From Lunatibacter salilacus (lineage in GTDB: Bacteria > Bacteroidota > Bacteroidia > Cytophagales > Cyclobacteriaceae), in assembly GCF_009797935.1 (NCBI RefSeq), contig NZ_VOLC01000004.1, positions 62,001 through 126,000 on the forward strand: a stretch of 64,000 nucleotides of DNA, read 5' to 3'. The position numbers and the translations under genes were made by a program. Below are positions 8,890 through 18,600 of this stretch, piece by piece (position 1 is the first letter of the stretch; each line of letters begins with the position of its first letter). The notes under the pieces are model-generated. The model was given only the letters and a program-made list of their open reading frames with translations. It searched no databases and was not told the origin of the DNA.

Positions 8890-10359
8890 ATGAAAAGAAC
8901 CATATTTCTATCTCTGCTCCCAGGAGAGAATTGTCATCGGCTTTCCCTTTTATTTGTGATGATTTTTTTTATTGTGGGTCCTGGAATCTGTCAATCCCTG
9001 AACAATACAAAACATGCTGGCTACCGGGGCATATGGTTTACCTTGGGGCAGGAAAGTGATGAATATGAGGGAGATAAGTACTCTGGTGGGCTGGCATTTT
9101 GTTTCAGTCATACACTTACTCCAATGGCCATTTATTCACCTGAAGTAGATAAGACCTTTTTCGTTTACGGAGGCACCACCGAGTCGGACGAAAAGCATTT
9201 GTTGGCCATGGCTTCCTATTACGATCATGCCAACCATCGCGTTCCGAGGCCAACCATAGTCAGAGACCAGCTTGGGGTAGATGATCCCCATGATAATCCG
9301 AGCATCACCATAGATGATGATGGTTACATATGGGTTTTTATAGCCGGCAGGGGCCGTAGACGGCCGGGACAGATATTTAAGGCTACCGAACCCTATTCTG
9401 TAGATGAATTCGAGGAGATTATCTCACGTGAACAGACCTATTCTCAAATATGGAATGTGCCGGGAAAGGGATTTATGCACCTGTTGACCATGTACACCGG
9501 AGGCAGGGAATTATACTGGGAGACGAGCGAAAAGGGAGACGACTGGACGGAAAATCCTTCGGAGGATTTACGTAAGCTGGCAGCCTTTGGTGGACATTAT
9601 CGAGTAAGCCGGCTTGATCAGAGTAAACAACGTGTTGGATCAGCATTCAACTATCACCCCGGAGGAAGCCCTGACCGGCGGACAAATGTGTATTATGTAG
9701 AAACCAATGATTTTGGGAACACTTGGACTACTATAGACGGGCAGGTCCTGTCGCTGCCGCTGGATAATCGTGACAATCCTGCCCTTATCATGGACTACGA
9801 GGCAGAAGGTAGGTTAGCATACATTACAAAACTGCTGTTTGATGATGTTGGAAATCCTGTCATACTTGTCGTTACAAGTGATGGGTTCGAACCGGGTCCG
9901 AAGAATGATCCGCGAAAGTGGGAAATCATTCACTGGACAGGGGAGGAATGGGTGACCCATGAGATCACGAGGTCAGATCATAACTATGATATGGGTAGTC
10001 TTTATATTGACGGGGACCGCTGGACCCTACTTGGACCGGCACTTCCGGGGCCCCAGCCTTATTACACTGGAGGTGAGATTGGACTGTGGCTGTCCACTGA
10101 TAGTGGTAAATCATGGAATTTACAAAGGGCGGTCACTAAAGAGAGTCCAAGAAATCATAGCTATCTTAGGCGCCCTCATAATCCGGAAGAACCATTTTTT
10201 GGCATATGGGCGGATGGAAATTCTAGTGAGTTTTCTATTTCCAACATTTACTTCACAAATTCAGACGGATCGAAGGTGTACATGTTACCTTATACCATGG
10301 ATGAGGATTTTGCAGAGCCCATTTTGCTGGACCCACCGATACCCCAAGGTCCTAATTGA
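8890..10359 (+). CDS. Secreted BNR_4-type beta-propeller protein
   Basis: The 489-residue exported protein (signal peptide about 1-37, ending GPGICQS) resembles the BNR_4 (BNR repeat-containing) family. Beta-propeller landmarks recur: YIWVFIAGRGRRRPGQIF, ETSEKGDDWTENP, ETNDFGNTWTTIDGQ, STDSGKSWNLQRA. The sialidase-like Asp-box rhythm SxDxGxxW is visible. BNR-type propellers include sugar-binding proteins, sialidase-like enzymes and some polysaccharide lyases such as ulvan lyases of the PL24/PL25 type, so an enzymatic role on an acidic polysaccharide is possible but unproven. A paralogue fragment lies at 23838-24156 with a near-identical C-terminal third. One counted line here (9721-9780) is about 53% GC, unlike its AT-rich neighbours on both sides, which suggests a different origin. 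Confidence 0.8.
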   Translation: MKRTIFLSLLPGENCHRLSLLFVMIFFIVGPGICQSLNNTKHAGYRGIWFTLGQESDEYEGDKYSGGLAFCFSHTLTPMAIYSPEVDKTFFVYGGTTESDEKHLLAMASYYDHANHRVPRPTIVRDQLGVDDPHDNPSITIDDDGYIWVFIAGRGRRRPGQIFKATEPYSVDEFEEIISREQTYSQIWNVPGKGFMHLLTMYTGGRELYWETSEKGDDWTENPSEDLRKLAAFGGHYRVSRLDQSKQRVGSAFNYHPGGSPDRRTNVYYVETNDFGNTWTTIDGQVLSLPLDNRDNPALIMDYEAEGRLAYITKLLFDDVGNPVILVVTSDGFEPGPKNDPRKWEIIHWTGEEWVTHEITRSDHNYDMGSLYIDGDRWTLLGPALPGPQPYYTGGEIGLWLSTDSGKSWNLQRAVTKESPRNHSYLRRPHNPEEPFFGIWADGNSSEFSISNIYFTNSDGSKVYMLPYTMDEDFAEPILLDPPIPQGPN

Positions 10360-10551
10360 GGGGGACTTCTGAGTAACACTAAAAAGGATTAATTGGTGCA
10401 CTAGAGTTATGGAGTGTAACACTGAAAACAATGGTCAAAAGCCAGTAATTAATTACCACGAATTTTATGACAATAAATTATTATAAATATATATTTTTTG
10501 TATATCATTTATCACTTCCCTATACAAAGTAGTTTAAATTAAAGGAAAAAA

Positions 10552-13197
10552 ATGAAAAATTTAAATGTTCTATTGTATGTACTCATGTGGATTTTCTTCC
10601 AATGTACTTCATCCGATCCTTATAGAGATCAAGTTAAACCAGAATCCAATAGGTTCGAAATAGAATTGTTGGCTGAGGATCTAAATCAACCTATGTCAAT
10701 GGATATTTTAAATGATGGAAGGGTACTTATTGTTGAGAAAGATGGGGCTGTCAAGGTTTTCGATCCTAATTCAAATCAAGTAAATACAATAGCAGAAATA
10801 CCTGTGAATAAAAGATTCAGCCAACCATATACCACTTCTGGAAATAAGTATGATGCAGATGATGGTATGCATGGAGTTTTATTGGATCCTAATTTCGACG
10901 TCAACAAATTTATATATTTATACTATTCTCCAGAGAGTGAAGATCCTAAGAGTTTATTGGTTCGATATAAATGGGAAGGTGATTCCCTCGATTTAGATTC
11001 GAAAAATATATTATTGGAGTGGAGTACACAACGAGAAAGATGCTGTCACTGGGGAGGGGGAATGGTCTTTGATCAGGATGGAAATTTGCTTTTAGCTATT
11101 GGTGATAATTCTGGATTTAATCTAAAAACCGAATTCGGAGATTCTCGTAGAACTTCCGGTAATTCAAATGATCTCAGGGGATCTATACTTCGAATAAAAC
11201 CTGAATTAGATGGGACTTATACCATTCCAGATGGAAATTTATTTTCCGAGAAAAACCTTAATTCAAGACCTGAAATTTATATAATGGGAGTCAGAAACCC
11301 ATGGAGGTTAAGCACAGACAGCAAAACTGGTTGGTTATATTGGGGTGAAGTGGGTGAAAGCACTGATGAATTTAATAGTGCACAAGAGGCAGGAAATTTT
11401 GGTTGGCCATTCTTCATAGGTAATAATGAAAAAAACGCTAAAATAGAAACTGAATATGATACTACACATATCACCAACAACTCCCCTTACAATACTGGTT
11501 TGACGGAATTGCCCTCTCCTCCAGTCCCAGCGTTAGTCTGGTATGACCGTAATCCGTCCGAGATTTTTCCAATACCAGGTAGTGGTAGCCTAAGTGCTGT
11601 TGGAGGGCCTTTTTATCGAAAAGCAGATTTTGCAAGTGCCATTAGACCATTTCCTGCTTATTATGATGGTAAATGGTTTGTTACTGATTATGTTAGAGGT
11701 TGGGTTATGGTAATTGAAGTGGATGAAAAAGGAAACTTTAAAGCGATTGAAGAATTCATGCCAGAAGGCACGTTTACGGGGATTAATGATATGGATTTTG
11801 CACCGAATGGAGATCTCTATATATTGCAATACGGGCATGACTCGTATGAGTCATATGCCAAGGATGCAAAATTATTTAGAATAAAATATAATGATGGAAA
11901 TCGCAAACCTATTGCAAAAGCAACATCAGATAAGAGATCAGGATCTGTTCCGATGGAAGTAACACTATTGACAAAGGGAACTATAGATTATGATAATAAT
12001 ATCAACCAATATAAATGGATTATTACGTCAGAAAATGGTGAATACACCACATTTAATGAGCAACAACCGGTTGTAAGCATAAATATTCCTGGTGTATATC
12101 AGGCTATCCTTACTGTCACAGATTCAGAAGGAGCCACCGATTCCGATACTTTAGAAATTATTACTGGAAATGATCCTCCTAAAGTAACTTTTGAATTTTT
12201 TGAAGCAAATAGTAGTTTTTATTTTCCCGGAGATCAATTACAATACTCAGTTCATATAAGCGATCAGGAAGATGAGGAGATAGACTATTCACGGATGAAC
12301 GTTTGGGCCGATTATCTACCAGAAGGATTCAATTTGAAATATTTTATAGAGACAATTGAAAAGTCATCTACATATTTACCAGCGAAGTCTATATTAGGAG
12401 AACAGCTTATAGAGCAAAATAAATGCAATCAATGTCATTATTTAGATCAAAAGGCTGTTGGTCCTTCATTTAAAGAAATTGAAAATCGCTATCAAGAGGT
12501 AGAAAATGTTTACGAACTGTTGTCTGAAAAGATAATTGGAGGAACCAGAGGCACTTGGGGACAAGCTGAAATGCCAGCACATCCATCTATTACGCTGAAT
12601 GAGGCTAACGCAATTATTGAGTTTATTTTGAATTCAACAGAAAAAAATGAATCAAGAGGGAGCTTGCCAATAAGTGGTAGTATATCAGTACCTGATGAGG
12701 CTAACGCTGGATATATGATTTTCAAAGCGTCATATAAAGATAGTGGATTTGAAGAGATTCCATCAATAGAAACTGTAGAAATAGTTGGATTAAGAGATTC
12801 TAGAGTCTTTGTATCGGATGTTGATACAACGAGGAATATGCGCTTATATGTCCCACATTTTAAACAACCTAACCATTTGATTCCAAATGATACAATGTCC
12901 TTTATTGGCTTAAGGAATATCGATTTATCAGGTATTAATAAGGTTAGTTTAGATTTAATCAATTTGTCCCAGGTAAATGATTCAGGTTGGGGAATAACGA
13001 TACGAACTAATTCCGTTAATGGTGAGATTATAGGGTCTACAATGATTGGTGATATGGTAGAGGTTGATGAAGGGTTTTATCAAATACAAATACAGCCAAT
13101 TTCTGGAAAGAGGGACTTATATATAGAGTTTAATAATAATAGTTTTAAGAAAGATTTAGTTCAGTTTGAAATAAGAAGTTTGAAATTTATTAAATAA
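10552..13197 (+). CDS. PQQ-type sugar dehydrogenase, PKD, cytochrome c and C-terminal beta-domain fusion
   Basis: The 881-residue exported protein has a lipobox-like FFQCTSSDP. Residues about 35-460 form a glucose/sorbosone dehydrogenase beta-propeller (LNQPMSMDILNDGRVLIVEK, HWGGGMVFDQDGNLLLAIGDN, MGVRNPWRLS, GNFGWPFFIGNN). Residues about 465-545 look like a PKD domain (MEVTLLTKGTIDYDNNINQYKW). A cytochrome c domain carries CNQCH at 625-629 with an expected Met ligand in AEMPAHPS. The C-terminal 200 residues resemble a CBM6-like beta domain. The likely reaction is oxidation of a sugar or polyol in the periplasm or at the surface, with electrons passing to the haem; cofactor use is inferred. 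One counted line (12001-12060) is about 30% GC, far below neighbours. A strong terminator follows 62 bp downstream. Confidence 0.85.
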   Translation: MKNLNVLLYVLMWIFFQCTSSDPYRDQVKPESNRFEIELLAEDLNQPMSMDILNDGRVLIVEKDGAVKVFDPNSNQVNTIAEIPVNKRFSQPYTTSGNKYDADDGMHGVLLDPNFDVNKFIYLYYSPESEDPKSLLVRYKWEGDSLDLDSKNILLEWSTQRERCCHWGGGMVFDQDGNLLLAIGDNSGFNLKTEFGDSRRTSGNSNDLRGSILRIKPELDGTYTIPDGNLFSEKNLNSRPEIYIMGVRNPWRLSTDSKTGWLYWGEVGESTDEFNSAQEAGNFGWPFFIGNNEKNAKIETEYDTTHITNNSPYNTGLTELPSPPVPALVWYDRNPSEIFPIPGSGSLSAVGGPFYRKADFASAIRPFPAYYDGKWFVTDYVRGWVMVIEVDEKGNFKAIEEFMPEGTFTGINDMDFAPNGDLYILQYGHDSYESYAKDAKLFRIKYNDGNRKPIAKATSDKRSGSVPMEVTLLTKGTIDYDNNINQYKWIITSENGEYTTFNEQQPVVSINIPGVYQAILTVTDSEGATDSDTLEIITGNDPPKVTFEFFEANSSFYFPGDQLQYSVHISDQEDEEIDYSRMNVWADYLPEGFNLKYFIETIEKSSTYLPAKSILGEQLIEQNKCNQCHYLDQKAVGPSFKEIENRYQEVENVYELLSEKIIGGTRGTWGQAEMPAHPSITLNEANAIIEFILNSTEKNESRGSLPISGSISVPDEANAGYMIFKASYKDSGFEEIPSIETVEIVGLRDSRVFVSDVDTTRNMRLYVPHFKQPNHLIPNDTMSFIGLRNIDLSGINKVSLDLINLSQVNDSGWGITIRTNSVNGEIIGSTMIGDMVEVDEGFYQIQIQPISGKRDLYIEFNNNSFKKDLVQFEIRSLKFIK

Positions 13198-13259
13198 ATT
13201 GAATCGCTCATGTGCGAAACCAACTCTTTAAATAATTTGATCTAAGAATATAACAAAAT

Positions 13260-13296
13260 AAAAGATGGGAACCTGTTTGAAGCTTTCCCATCTTTT
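13260..13296 (+). terminator. Rho-independent terminator after the dehydrogenase fusion gene
   Basis: Arms AAAAGATGGGAA (13260-13271) and TTCCCATCTTTT (13285-13296) pair perfectly over 12 bp around a 13-nt loop, and the T-run continues to 13298. It closes the first locus 62 bp after the stop codon at 13197. The symmetric A/T flanks would let it work in either direction, but no gene approaches from the right. Confidence 0.85.
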
Positions 13297-13298
13297 TT

Positions 13299-13714
13299 CT
13301 ATTGTTGTTTCGATTAAGAATCAACAATATGAAACAAATCAATATTGAATTTTGTCCAGGCATTTTTTATCGGCTAACTTTTATCCCTAGTCCCTAAGGA
13401 AATTGTCTCTTATTATCTTGAAAACGTATCACTTCGGCAGCTACAAATGAAACCATAGATCTGAACGTCATGGAACTTCCCGGAAACTGCATAGCGGTAT
13501 TCGACAATGGGAACAGAGCTACTCAAGGTTTGAAAAGTAGGCCAGTTCCAATAAGTATTTTGTAACCCTCAAAAGGACAACGCCAAATTTGATTGGATGC
13601 TGATTATTGACTATTCCCAAACTTCTCTATCCTTATCAAGAAATATTTCTCTCTTATCTCTATTGTCTTTACTAAAAAAACTAAATACATTAGTTTTAAC
13701 AAACCAATAAACCC
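13299..13714. other. Gene-free stretch with possible decayed coding DNA
   Basis: No intact frame is present. Forward reading of about 13470-13560 gives MELPGNCIAVFDNGNRATQG before a stop. The FDNGNRA part is reminiscent of aryl-sulfotransferase propellers (family recollection only), so this could be a remnant. The rest holds AT-rich sequence leading into the second sigma gene. No convincing promoter motif was found. Confidence 0.25.
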
Positions 13715-14320
13715 TTGCGCCAACAAAACCCAAATAACGAATCCCATTTAGATGCCTATTTGTGGCAACAGCTCAAAAACGGAGACGGGAAGGCTTTTGA
13801 GCGGATTTATATAATTTATGTGGATGACTTGTATCGGTTTGGGAAAAGTATAACAGATAGGCATGCATTTATCAAAGATTGTATTCAGGATGTTTTTATT
13901 GATTTGTGGCATTATAGGGCCAAACTGACTGACAACGTTCATATTAAGTTTTATCTTTTTCGGGTCCTCTCAAACAGAATTCAGCGTCAGATTGGAAATG
14001 AGCGGAAAAGTAAAAATCAGGAGTACGGGGAGTTTTTTGATAAAAACATCTTTCAGCCGTCTTCTGAAGATGATTGGATTTGCAATCACGAATTATCGGT
14101 CAGCAATAATAAGCTTGAGAAGGCCCTTTCTATGCTTCCGGTAAGGCAAAGGGAAGTGATCCATTATGTTTTTTTTGAGAAGTTGACCTACGAACAGGTG
14201 GCAGTGATTATGGAGATTACTATTAGATCTGCCTATACGTTGACTTGGAAAGCGCTTCAAACCATGAAAAAATCATTTTTATATATTATTTTATTACTAT
14301 ATAATTCAATATTTTTTTAA
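13715..14320 (+). CDS. ECF RNA polymerase sigma factor, second set
   Basis: This 201-residue cytoplasmic ECF sigma factor has a region 2-like KNGDGKAFERIYIIYVDDLYR and KDCIQDVFIDLWHYR, then region 4 MLPVRQREVIHYVFFEKLTYEQVAVIMEI. No in-frame ATG precedes the conserved part before an upstream stop, so a TTG at 13715 is the best start (MRQQNPNNESHL). The final 15 codons are very AT-rich and encode a hydrophobic tail (LYIILLLYNSIFF), which is unusual for a sigma factor and may reflect a mutated stop codon. It precedes a fecR and a second susC/susD pair, which it presumably controls. Overall it is only loosely similar to the first sigma factor. Confidence 0.88.
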   Translation: MRQQNPNNESHLDAYLWQQLKNGDGKAFERIYIIYVDDLYRFGKSITDRHAFIKDCIQDVFIDLWHYRAKLTDNVHIKFYLFRVLSNRIQRQIGNERKSKNQEYGEFFDKNIFQPSSEDDWICNHELSVSNNKLEKALSMLPVRQREVIHYVFFEKLTYEQVAVIMEITIRSAYTLTWKALQTMKKSFLYIILLLYNSIFF

Positions 14321-14436
14321 GTAAAAGATAAAATCATTGCACATTTATTGAAAGATGTTAAAATTTTAAAAAAAAACGCATTTTTAAAGGATACATTTTC
14401 ATCTTTTTTACCTCTTTATCATGAAAAGTTTTTCCT

Positions 14437-15528
14437 ATGGAATTGTCGAGTCAAACCACAGAAGATTTTGTTTTGGATCCTGAATTCAGAAAGTGGGTGC
14501 TTTCTCCGAATAATAGTCGAAATATTCGTTGGGAGCGTTATTTACAGGAGAATCCAGGTAGAAGAGATGCAATACTTTTGGCAAAAAGTATCGTATTGAA
14601 CCTCGACCATTCATGTTTTGATAAGGATGGCCTGAGTGAAGCGGACAAAGTCCATATTTGGAATAAAATAAAAGAAGGTGCAACACAAAGTGGTGCTTCG
14701 AAATCGATAGGTTCAGTCGTTGTTCCAATTTCTTCTGAGGCAATATTGAAAAAAAGGAGAACTAATAAGGGTAGTTTTTTGGGTATTTGGAGGTATGCCG
14801 CAATAATACTTTTTTCCCTGGGACTCGGGTGGCTGTGGATTATTAATATTGAGAATCAAGATGAGGAAGTACTTGCAGTTGCGAATTGGCAAAATTATGA
14901 AACCCCACTTGGTGTCAAATCTACCATTACGCTGAGCGATGGTTCCGTAGCAACATTGAACTCAGGAACCAAGATCAGGTATGTCGAAAACTTTATTGGG
15001 TCCGAACGGGAAGTTTTACTTGAAGGAGAGGCATTTTTTGAGGTAGCAAGCGACAGCACCAAACCCTTTGTGGTCCATGCTGGGGGGCTTTCGACCCGTG
15101 CGTTGGGTACATCATTTAATATCAAGGCATTTGAAGACGAAATGACTGAGGTTGCACTCGTGACCGGGTCAGTTGAGGTGAGAGATACAGAAGGATCAAA
15201 TGTCGAACGAATACTCCCCGGCGAGGGTGTCTTTTCCATTCCGGGTAAGGGGAACATGAATCGACAAAGGGTGAATTTGGACCATATTACTGCTTGGATG
15301 CAAAAAACTATTGTTTTCGATAAAACGCCGTTTAGTAAAGCAATGCTTACCCTTGAAAAATGGTATGGGGTCCAAATCAACGTGGTCAATCTTAAGGAAA
15401 AGGATTTGAAGATTACGGGCAGGTATCAGGATGAGACCCTGAAAAACATCCTGGAAGGTCTGGGTTATGGAACCAGTTTAGAATACCGTATCAATGGAAA
15501 AGAAGTGACGATCAAATTTAAAGAATAA
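14437..15528 (+). CDS. FecR-family anti-sigma factor with DUF4974 domain, second set
   Basis: The 363-residue protein has an N-terminal cytoplasmic part (MELSSQTTEDFVLDPEFRKW), a single transmembrane helix at about 114-135 (FLGIWRYAAIILFSLGLGWLW), a periplasmic FecR domain (ITLSDGSVATLNSGTKIRY, LLEGEAFFEVASDS) and a C-terminal DUF4974-like region (MLTLEKWYGVQI, LKNILEGLGY). It should hold the preceding sigma factor inactive until signalled by the STN domain of the following SusC. The 116-bp gap to the sigma gene is longer than usual, but the order is conserved. ATG 14437 directly precedes the conserved N-terminus. Confidence 0.92.
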   Translation: MELSSQTTEDFVLDPEFRKWVLSPNNSRNIRWERYLQENPGRRDAILLAKSIVLNLDHSCFDKDGLSEADKVHIWNKIKEGATQSGASKSIGSVVVPISSEAILKKRRTNKGSFLGIWRYAAIILFSLGLGWLWIINIENQDEEVLAVANWQNYETPLGVKSTITLSDGSVATLNSGTKIRYVENFIGSEREVLLEGEAFFEVASDSTKPFVVHAGGLSTRALGTSFNIKAFEDEMTEVALVTGSVEVRDTEGSNVERILPGEGVFSIPGKGNMNRQRVNLDHITAWMQKTIVFDKTPFSKAMLTLEKWYGVQINVVNLKEKDLKITGRYQDETLKNILEGLGYGTSLEYRINGKEVTIKFKE

Positions 15529-15567
15529 ACCCAATTGTTGCCTATGTAGAAAACTAAAAAATAAAAA

Positions 15568-15624
15568 GGCTGAAAGTGCGCCAACACTTCCAGCCAAAAA
15601 CCACCGAAAGCGGAGCCTTCGGTG
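15568..15624 (+). promoter_or_regulatory. Two consecutive hairpins in the second susC leader
   Basis: GGCTG-AAAGTG (from 15568) pairs with CACTT-CCAGCC (to 15595). A second stem CACCGAA (15602-15608) / TTCGGTG (15618-15624) follows. Both sit in the 141-bp gap between fecR and susC, in the same place as the hairpin before the first susC. Neither is followed by a T-run, so a leader structure or partial attenuator is more likely than a full stop. Sequence is not shared with the first leader. Confidence 0.4.
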
Positions 15625-15669
15625 ATGAAAATTTAAACCCTTTGGTAAAGTTTAAACAGTTGTAAAGTT

Positions 15670-18600
15670 ATGAAAAAAAACTTACGGTCGTACCTATTGT
15701 ACATGTCCAAAAAACTACTACACATATCATTGGTCCAGTGTTTGACGATTACCATTCTCTTTGCTTGGGACGGCAATGCCCAAGTCAAACGGATAGACGA
15801 AATTCGGTTGAACATTGAATTTAAAGAAACCAGTATAATTCAGGCCTTTCGACAGATTGAAAGGGAGACAGGATTGAATTTTGTTTATTCCAACAAGGAG
15901 ATAGGGAATTCCGACATGCTCACCGTGGGCAAAAAGGAAAATCTTTATGAAATATTGGTGGAGATTTCAAGGCAAACAAACCTTCACTTCAAACAGATCA
16001 ACCACAATATTATCGTACGTAAACATACTCCCTCTGATAACGGGCAAAAGGAAGTGAGCATTATTGAGCAGGCGGCCGTCACCGTAAATGGAACGGTGGT
16101 GGATGAGAATGGGGTGCCTATGCCTGGCGTGACCATTTTGATAGAGGGCACATCCACTGGCACTGTTACGGATATCGAAGGCAAGTATGTTATCGAAGTA
16201 GAGGAAGGTGCGGTACTTGTTTTTTCATTTATAGGGTATGAGAATCAGATACGACTTATAGGTTCTTCCAATGTAATAGATGTAAGGATGGTCGAGGACG
16301 CTAGTTCTTTGGAGGAGGTAGTGGTCATTGGGTATGGTACCAAGAAAAAACGGGATGTCTTGGGTTCTGTAGCCTCCGTAAGTGGAGCTGAAATCACACA
16401 GTTGCCATTTGGGTCTTTGGATGCAAGTCTTCAGGGATTGGCACCGGGAGTCCAGGCTGTAGGGTCGGGAGGAACTCCAGGGGCACCGGTGAGGGTGTTA
16501 GTTAGAGGAACAAACTCCATTTCTTCAGGCACGGATCCCCTATACATCGTTGATGGCATGCCAATATTTTCAGGTATCACCGGGTTGGAAAGATCACAGA
16601 ATACCACTCCTCAAAGTCCCCTGTCTACCATCAACCCTAATGACATAGAATCGATAGAGGTTTTAAAAGATGCCGCCGCAACGGCGATTTATGGTTCCAG
16701 GGGATCTAACGGCGTGATTATTATAACTACAAAATCTGGAAAGTCTGGTGTGGGTTCCACAGATGTAAACTATTCTACAGGTGTTTCCGACCTTTACCGC
16801 ACAGCGGATGACATAGGCTTTGCAACTACCGCCCAATGGTTTTCCATCATGGACCAGGCCAGAAGTAATTCAGGGCTTTCTCCATATGATCCCAATTTTA
16901 ATATTAATCTTTTTATCGACAATCCTAAAGCCAATATGACCCGTCAGGAGGCGGAAAGTACTCAGACAAATTGGTTTGATCATATTTTACGAACAGGATC
17001 CTTTCAGGATTTGAATTTATCCACGTCCAGTGGTTCCGAAAAGAGCTCATATTTTTTATCTGTCAATTATAGAGATGATAAAGGTGTTTTAGAAAACAAC
17101 CGCTTGCAGCGGTTTTCTACGCGGGCAAATTTGGACTTCACTCCGGCCAATAATCTAAAAGCTGGAGCACGGTTGAATTTCACCTATACAAAAAATAACC
17201 GGGTGAAATCCGGGGGTGGTGGTCTTGGTGGTGATACCGGGGGTACTGCCGGAGGATGGGTACAAGCGAATTACAATACGTTGCCATGGTATAAAGTCGA
17301 AAATCCAGACCACCCCAGTGGCTATTGGAATCCACGATCCGGAACGAATTTGGTGGCTAATATCAACCCTGATTTGTTTTTAGACCAGGTAGATCAGTAC
17401 AGGGTCTTGGGAAATGTGTTTTTGGATTACAGTTTGCCATGGGTGCCGGGACTTTCACTCCGGTCTGAACTTTCAGTGGATTTTATCCAAAATAACAGTG
17501 TCTTTTGGGTCAGTAATACCCTAAGAGAGCTCGGAACTTCCGCCACAGATCAGGCAGTTACCTCCAATAATTTTAATTACAACCTTTACGGAAGTTACGC
17601 AAAGAGTTGGGGTCAGCATGATGTGTCGGCCGTGTTTGGTACTGAGTCCCAAAGTACCAGCTTCTATCGAAGGTTTATGTTTGGAGATCAGTTGGTGGGT
17701 ACCTATCAGCAGTTAGGCTCCCCTGATAACAGGATTGATATGTTTTCGGGAGTTGAGGGGGAAAGATACCTGAGGGCTTATTTTGGACGGGCTGATTATA
17801 AGTTTAAGGATAAATACCTTCTTGGAGTTAGTTTAAGAAATGATGCTTCCTCTGTTTTTACTCCTGAGAATAGATGGGGAACATTCACGGCATTATCAGC
17901 AGGGTGGATAATTTCCGATGAAGCATTTTTCGATGGGGGTGAATTCAGTCTTCTTAAGCTTAGAGGAAGCTTTGGACAAACTGGCAACCAAAATATTCCC
18001 GGTAATCTGGATATAACCAGATACAATGCGAATCGAAGATACGGGGTGCCTGAATTGATTGGTGGGGGATCTTCCATACAAGCAATTGGAAATAGAAACC
18101 TCGTTTGGGAGACTACCAATAGTTATGATGTTGGAATAGATTACGGATTACTGTCCGACAGGATCTCTGGTTCCATAGCCTATTATGTACAGGATGTGAA
18201 GGATATGTTACTCCAGGTTCCCATACCCTTATCCACCGGCCTTGATGGTGGCAGCAGTATTTGGGCCAATGCCGGTCAATTGATTAATAAGGGATGGGAA
18301 TTCTCCATTACTTCTGTCAACATAGATAAAAACAATTTTAAATGGACCACCAACTTCAATTTCACGACCAACACCAATAAAGTGGTTGGATTGAATCCTG
18401 ATGTGGATGCCACAGGCCAAGGGATAATTGCCGGTCAGACCATCACAAGAAAAAATGGGCGGCTAGGAGCATATTTTCTGGCAGAGTTTGCAGGGATTGA
18501 TGCGGAAAGAGGAGTAGAAATGATCCATGAAATTGACAGGGCCAAGTTTTTGGAAACTGGGGAAACTGTCAAAACCGGAAGGTTAATCCCGGCCACCCAA

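Noticed and set aside
12510-12962. 150-codon antisense frame inside the dehydrogenase fusion gene
   Set aside because: It mirrors a clearly coding region and shows no family features.
14895-15389. 164-codon antisense frame inside fecR
   Set aside because: Shadow of the FecR coding sequence with no domain.
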